From an uncultured cyanobacterium (lineage in GTDB: Bacteria; Cyanobacteriota; Cyanobacteriia; PCC-6307; Cyanobiaceae): a stretch of 9,127 nucleotides of DNA. The position numbers were made by a program, and so were the translations under genes. Every line of letters starts with the position of its first letter. Positions within the stretch are counted from its first letter, which is position 1. Positions 5,368-9,127 of this stretch are shown in pieces. The notes beneath the pieces were generated by a model that saw nothing but the letters and a program-made list of their open reading frames with translations, was not told the origin of the DNA and did not search any database. Where the stretch lies: contig CAIYSK010000420.1 of NCBI GenBank assembly GCA_903928835.1, forward strand, positions 1 through 9,127. The letters are read 5' to 3'.

Positions 5368-6869
5368 CGATGGGCCATGGCGCCATAGCCAGCCAGGGGG
5401 CCTTCAAGCTCTGCCATGGATTGCTCAAGCCGCCAGGTCCAGTTGCCTGAACTGGTGCCCGGGGTATTGAAGCGGGCCCGATCATCCAGCTCCAAGAGAT
5501 CCTGCAGCGGCACCACCGCCAGATCGGCGGAGGAGCCCAGGGCAAGTTCCAGCAACTGCCAGGCGGGAGCGGTGATTGGCGATCCCACGGCCTCTTCCAC
5601 CCGGGCGCGGGCGTCGTCATCAAGGCCCTGCCACCAACCCACCGTGGTGGCGTTGTCGTGGGTGCCGGTATAAACCACCCAGCGGTGCCCCCGAATGTTG
5701 GCGGGCAGGTACGGATTGGCGGGGTCGCCATCAAAGGCGAACTGCAGGATCTTCATTCCCGGCAGCCGGAAGCCATCCCGCAGGGCCTCCACCGGCGGCG
5801 TAATCACGCCGAGGTCTTCGGCGATCAAGGGCAAACGGCATCCCCAGCCCAACCACAGCAGACCCAGCAGGGGCCATCCCGGGGAGCGGCGCCAATGGCC
5901 GTGCTCCGCCGTGGCTGCCGAGCCAGGCACACACCAGAACGCCTCAAGGGCTCGAAAATGGTCGAGCCGCACCAGATCAAACAGGGAAAGTTGGCGCCTC
6001 AGGCGCTGCAGCCACCAACGGAAGCACGATCGCCAATGGCACCCCCAGCGGTACACCGGGGTGCCCCAAAGTTGGCCGGTGGCCGAAAAGTAATCCGGGG
6101 GAACCCCGCTTTGCTGGGTGAGCTGACCTGCCTGGGTGAGCGAAAACAAGCCGCGGCGACTCCAGACGTCGGCGCTGTCATGGGCTACGTAAAAGGGCAA
6201 ATCACCCACCACTTGCACCCCTTGGCGGTTGGCCTCGCGCCGCAGGTCCTCCCATTGCCGCTGGAGATGCCACTGGAGCAGGGCTTGCTCCAGCAGGCGT
6301 GTGGCCTGCTGCTGCTCGAGCTGGCGCAGGGCATGGCCCTGGTGCTGGGCCAGGGGCCTGGGCCAGTCCCACCAGGGCTGGTTGGCGTACAGCCGGCGGA
6401 TCACCATGAAACGGCAGTGATCCTTCAACCAATGGCGCTGCTGGCGGCACCAGCAATCGAAGGCTTGGTGCGCGCTGGCCGGCTGATCGGGCCAGCATTC
6501 GGCTAGGGCCTGCCCCAAGGCTTCCGAGCGCTGGGGCATCAACTCCAGGGCCATCGCCCCATCCACCGGCACCGGGGGCAACGGCTGACAAACCGCCGCG
6601 TAGGCCGCGGGGCTCAGGAAACCATCGGCCATCAGGGCATCGACGTCGAGGAGCCAGGGGTTGAGGGCAGACCCGCTGGGGGAGCTGTAGGGAGAGCCGG
6701 TGGAATCGGTGGGCGCCAGGGGCAGCAGTTGCCAGACGCCCACGCCGGAGCGGGCCAACAGGTTGACCCAGTCGTGGGCAGCCCGGCCGAAGGTGCCGCA
6801 GCCACCAGCTCCAGACAGGGCCGTGGGGTGGAGCAGCACACCGCTGCTCCTGCTGCTATCGGATCTCAT
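5343..6869 (-). CDS. malQ: 4-alpha-glucanotransferase (amylomaltase, GH77)
   Basis: Transfers alpha-1,4-glucan segments between maltooligosaccharides; in cyanobacteria this cytoplasmic enzyme recycles short glucans from glycogen breakdown. The 508-residue length is normal for a bacterial GH77 enzyme. N-terminal motifs include GVLLHPTALSG (10-20), GVGVWQLLPLAPT (42-54) and GSPYSSPSGSALNPWLLD (58-75). Further motifs are GDLPFYVAHDSADVW (222-236), then PPDYFSATGQLWGTPVY (257-273). The catalytic triad expected of the family is visible: nucleophile D303 in RLDHFRAL, acid/base E351 in IAEDLG, and D405 in THDNAT. Nothing is missing. The start codon ATG at 6869 shares ATGA with the bciB stop, so the two genes are translationally coupled in one transcript. 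The 3' end runs 25 bases into the convergent RodZ-like gene. Confidence 0.97.
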   Translation of the reverse strand: MRSDSSRSSGVLLHPTALSGAGGCGTFGRAAHDWVNLLARSGVGVWQLLPLAPTDSTGSPYSSPSGSALNPWLLDVDALMADGFLSPAAYAAVCQPLPPVPVDGAMALELMPQRSEALGQALAECWPDQPASAHQAFDCWCRQQRHWLKDHCRFMVIRRLYANQPWWDWPRPLAQHQGHALRQLEQQQATRLLEQALLQWHLQRQWEDLRREANRQGVQVVGDLPFYVAHDSADVWSRRGLFSLTQAGQLTQQSGVPPDYFSATGQLWGTPVYRWGCHWRSCFRWWLQRLRRQLSLFDLVRLDHFRALEAFWCVPGSAATAEHGHWRRSPGWPLLGLLWLGWGCRLPLIAEDLGVITPPVEALRDGFRLPGMKILQFAFDGDPANPYLPANIRGHRWVVYTGTHDNATTVGWWQGLDDDARARVEEAVGSPITAPAWQLLELALGSSADLAVVPLQDLLELDDRARFNTPGTSSGNWTWRLEQSMAELEGPLAGYGAMAHRYGRGSTN

Positions 6870-8062
6870 GGGGAGGGGAGGCGGTAGCGGCTGATGATTT
6901 TTTGGGCGAACGCAGGGATATGGGCCTCCGCCTTTTCAGGGTGGTTGCGCCGCACCCACAGGGCATTGCGGGTGAAGTGGGAATCAATCGAAAAGCGGCC
7001 ATATTCCAAGCCCTGGGGCCCAACCCGCTTCACGATGCAACCCACCAGCTCGGCGAGCCACATCGGCAATTTGACGGCCTTGTCGTAGGCATCGATGCCC
7101 TGCTGCACCGCCGCCTGGCGCTTGCCCCGGCTGGTGACAGGGACGGCATCCAATTCGGCCTCCACCAAATCCAGGAGATCCTGGCCCCTCGGATTGCGCA
7201 CCGTGAGCCACTGACGGCCGAAGGTGGCCCCCATGTAGCCCACCACCAAATCAGCCCCGGCATTGGTGTAGTCGAAACAGCTCAAGCAACTGGGCGCGAA
7301 CACATCCTTGAGCTTGGGGGTGTCGAGGCCAAAAAAGGGCACCGTTTCGGTGCTGCCGTCGGAATGGCGGAAATGGATGCGGAAATCCTGCATGAACTCG
7401 TAGTGCACCACCGTTTCCGGCGAGCGGCTGGCGCTCTCCAAGAAGGTCTGCAATCCGTCGCGGCTGACGTTGTCCACGCAGGGCAAACCCAGCACATAGA
7501 GCTGCTCCAAGGGCAGGGTGGCCTCCACCGCGCGGAGCGCCTGGATCTGGCAGCCCACGCCAATGGCCATCAAGCGCCGGATCCCACTGCCGGGCAACTG
7601 CTCCAGCACTTCCAAATTTGGAGAAAGGGTGGGTTTGTTCACCCGGGCTGCCAGCACCTCCTCAGGGGTTCGGGCCAGCACCGGCACCGGGGTAAAGCGA
7701 TCGTCGGGGCTCTGACCCACGCACAACACCGCATCCACCAGGCCGGTTTCCAGGGCCCTAACCCCAATCCGGCTGACAATCCCCGTCCACTGGGCGCCTT
7801 CGATGGGCTGGCTGAGGCGCGCGCTGAGCATGCGCTGGCTGACGCCGAAATAGAGCTCGTCTTCGTTGTTGAGGTCGCGGGAGCGGCCATGGACCCGCTC
7901 CTCCATCGCCTCAAACTGCTGGTTCAAAAAGGCACAGGCTTGGCGCACGTAGGCCACCCAGCGGCTATCGCAAAGCCCGCACTGGCTGCAGAGATCTTTG
8001 GCCGGGTAGGTACTGCCCTTCGCCAAGGGCTTGGCCCGCTCATGGGGAGCAATCGAAACCAT
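6866..8062 (-). CDS. bciB: 3,8-divinyl (proto)chlorophyllide 8-vinyl reductase, BciB type (F420 hydrogenase beta-subunit family)
   Basis: Reduces the C8 vinyl group of divinyl (proto)chlorophyllide to ethyl, giving monovinyl chlorophyll. Known BciB enzymes use ferredoxin, iron-sulfur clusters and FAD. The protein belongs to the FrhB/FdhB family and resembles Synechocystis slr1923 as I remember it. Counting from the ATG at 8062 (398 residues), the N-terminal cluster motif CSQCGLC gives C25, C28 and C31. Further cysteines are C171 (GVGCQIQA), C195 (GLPCVDN) and the pair C259/C262 (APSCLSCFDYTNAGAD), followed by DLVVGYMG. These match the family's N-terminal and C-terminal domains. Plant HCAR has the same fold and chemistry, so a related chlorophyll reductase role is the main alternative. 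I chose ATG 8062 because ATAGGG lies five bases upstream; GTG 8077 would add five residues. Its stop overlaps the malQ start by four bases. Confidence 0.9.
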   Translation of the reverse strand: MVSIAPHERAKPLAKGSTYPAKDLCSQCGLCDSRWVAYVRQACAFLNQQFEAMEERVHGRSRDLNNEDELYFGVSQRMLSARLSQPIEGAQWTGIVSRIGVRALETGLVDAVLCVGQSPDDRFTPVPVLARTPEEVLAARVNKPTLSPNLEVLEQLPGSGIRRLMAIGVGCQIQALRAVEATLPLEQLYVLGLPCVDNVSRDGLQTFLESASRSPETVVHYEFMQDFRIHFRHSDGSTETVPFFGLDTPKLKDVFAPSCLSCFDYTNAGADLVVGYMGATFGRQWLTVRNPRGQDLLDLVEAELDAVPVTSRGKRQAAVQQGIDAYDKAVKLPMWLAELVGCIVKRVGPQGLEYGRFSIDSHFTRNALWVRRNHPEKAEAHIPAFAQKIISRYRLPSP

Positions 8063-8156
8063 CGGGGCCCTATCCACCCCGCAACGCTATCGGGTGCCAC
8101 CAACGGAGTTGGGCCAAAGTGGGAACTTCTCTCGTTGCTCGGGCGCGTCACACCCC
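8063..8156. promoter_or_regulatory. divergent intergenic region between bciB and the LCP gene
   Basis: This 94-base gap lies between two divergent start codons and must hold the promoter of the bciB-malQ pair and probably that of the LCP gene. I found no convincing -35/-10 pair or dyad. It is short, so the two promoters probably sit close together or overlap. Confidence 0.4.
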
Positions 8157-9127
8157 ATGGCCCAGCGCCCCACACCCGCCAAAAAGCCAGTGCCATCGCG
8201 GCGCCAACGGGTGGTCCTTCGCCTTGGAGCGGCGGGCGCGGGCCTGGCCTGTGGCCTCGTACTCCTCGGCCAGATCTGGCCTGAAGCCGATCGCAGCCAG
8301 GAAGCCCCGAAGACCCTCACCGCCGCCGATCTGGCCAAGGCACCCACCCGATCGATCACGGTGCTGGTGATTGGGGTGGATTCAGACCGGCTGGGGGATC
8401 CCCACAACGGAGCGGCCCCCCTGGGGCCCGCTAACAACGATGCCCTGTTGCTGCTGCGGATCAATCCCTCGGGGCCGCTCCAGGCCCTCACCATCCCCCC
8501 AAGCCTGGCGGTGCAACTCCCTGGGCAACGGGCCCCGCAACCGCTCGGAACGCTTTATCGCATCGGCGGTCCTGCCCTGACCGCCGATGCGGTGCGGGAA
8601 CTGGTGGGTCTGACGTCGGAGCAACCTGAGCGCTACGTGGTGATCAGCCGCGCAGGGCTAAGGGAGTTGGTTGATGGCCTCGGCGGGGTGAACGCCAATC
8701 CACCCATGGAAATGCGCTATAGCGATAAAAGCCAAAACCTGGCCATCAAGCTGGATGGCGGCCTGCAGCAACTCCATGGCCGCCAAATCGAACAGCTCGC
8801 CCGATTCCGCGATCCGCTCCATCCCGACGACAGCCTCCAGGACAACCAGCAGGAAGTGGCCAGAAGCCTGCTCCGGGAATTGGCCATCCCCGAACAGCTG
8901 GGACGCGTCCCAGGCTTGGTGCGCAATTTGCAGGGTCAGGTGACGAGCAATTTGAGCGAGGCCGAGATCCTCAGCCTGCTGGCCGCGGGCTTGGCCCAAC
9001 CGGACACGGTGCAATTCAGCAGCATTCCCCTGGCACCGATCAACGGCACAACGCTTGACACCTCACCGATAAAAAACTCAAAGCAGCCCCCAGGGGGCTT
9101 GGGCACCCTCAGGACTCCCCTGCGTCA
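8157..9127 (+). CDS. LytR-CpsA-Psr (LCP) family protein, 3' end outside window
   Basis: The frame is open from ATG 8157 to the window edge (323 complete codons). A basic N-terminus (residues 8-19) precedes one membrane anchor at about 22-39; the rest would lie outside the membrane. The LCP domain covers about 66-240. ITVLVIGVDSD matches the first strand, NNDALLLLRINP (93-104) the usual SDTMLLVRINP, YVVISRAGLRELVDGLGGV (160-178) the central helix, and GGLQQLHGRQIEQLARFRDP (201-220) the late helix with its arginines R216 and R218. LCP proteins move glycan chains from lipid carriers to the cell wall or related polymers. The usual PRDT reads PPSL (114-117), and the usual R-x-x-R-Q-Q reads LQDNQQ (227-232), so two conserved arginines are missing. 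No clear ribosome site is visible. It is divergent from bciB. Family well supported; activity uncertain. Confidence 0.85.
   Translation, partial: MAQRPTPAKKPVPSRRQRVVLRLGAAGAGLACGLVLLGQIWPEADRSQEAPKTLTAADLAKAPTRSITVLVIGVDSDRLGDPHNGAAPLGPANNDALLLLRINPSGPLQALTIPPSLAVQLPGQRAPQPLGTLYRIGGPALTADAVRELVGLTSEQPERYVVISRAGLRELVDGLGGVNANPPMEMRYSDKSQNLAIKLDGGLQQLHGRQIEQLARFRDPLHPDDSLQDNQQEVARSLLRELAIPEQLGRVPGLVRNLQGQVTSNLSEAEILSLLAAGLAQPDTVQFSSIPLAPINGTTLDTSPIKNSKQPPGGLGTLRTPLR

Noticed and set aside
5658..6506. 282-codon open frame on the plus strand opposite malQ
   Set aside because: It is a shadow of malQ, whose catalytic residues are intact on the minus strand.
6902..8284. 460-codon open frame on the plus strand opposite bciB
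   Set aside because: It is antisense to a gene with clear family motifs, is rich in His/Gly/Ala/Gln as expected of a shadow frame in high-G+C DNA, and shows no recognisable domain.
9085..9099. GC-rich inverted repeat AGCCCCC-A-GGGGGCT as a terminator
   Set aside because: The LCP reading frame continues through it to the window edge and no T run follows.

Overview
The window looks like a chromosomal segment of a high-GC picocyanobacterium of the Synechococcus/Cyanobium type. Three things point there. There is a BciB-type (slr1923-like) 8-vinyl reductase for chlorophyll synthesis, which I recognise from cyanobacteria. There is a group 2 sigma-70 factor of the kind cyanobacteria carry in several copies. 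Base composition is high in most of the window (67% G+C in 6241-6300 and 75% in 4741-4800, hand counts). The assignment is by recognition only.

Layout from left to right. Bases 1-763 (minus strand, running off the left edge) hold an N-terminal fragment that I read as the extracellular domain of a prokaryotic pentameric (Cys-loop/GLIC-type) ligand-gated ion channel. Head-to-head with it, starting a few bases away, is a LivK-like periplasmic binding protein (768-1970, plus). No transporter permease or ATPase gene lies downstream of it. This pair is lower in G+C than the rest (47-48% over 61-240) and is the most interesting part: a possible two-part receptor made of a soluble binding protein and an ion channel. 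It is followed by a small three-helix membrane protein of unknown function (2033-2512, plus) and a convergent sigma factor (2560-3588, minus).

The sigma factor is divergent from an rRNA pseudouridine synthase of the RsuA/RluB family (3690-4421, plus). A RodZ-like membrane protein with an N-terminal helix-turn-helix follows 31 bases later (4453-5367, plus), probably in the same transcript. The next two genes run on the minus strand as a tightly coupled pair: bciB (6866-8062) and then malQ (5343-6869), sharing an ATGA stop/start. The 3' ends of malQ and the RodZ-like gene overlap by 25 bases tail to tail. At the right edge a LytR-CpsA-Psr (LCP) protein starts at 8157 (plus, runs off the window) with several usual active-site residues replaced.

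The right-hand two thirds read as ordinary housekeeping content: transcription, rRNA modification, cell shape, glycogen turnover, chlorophyll and cell wall. The left end looks accessory. I saw no tRNA, rRNA, CRISPR array, insertion sequence or clear intrinsic terminator. No gene-free stretch exceeds 110 bases.
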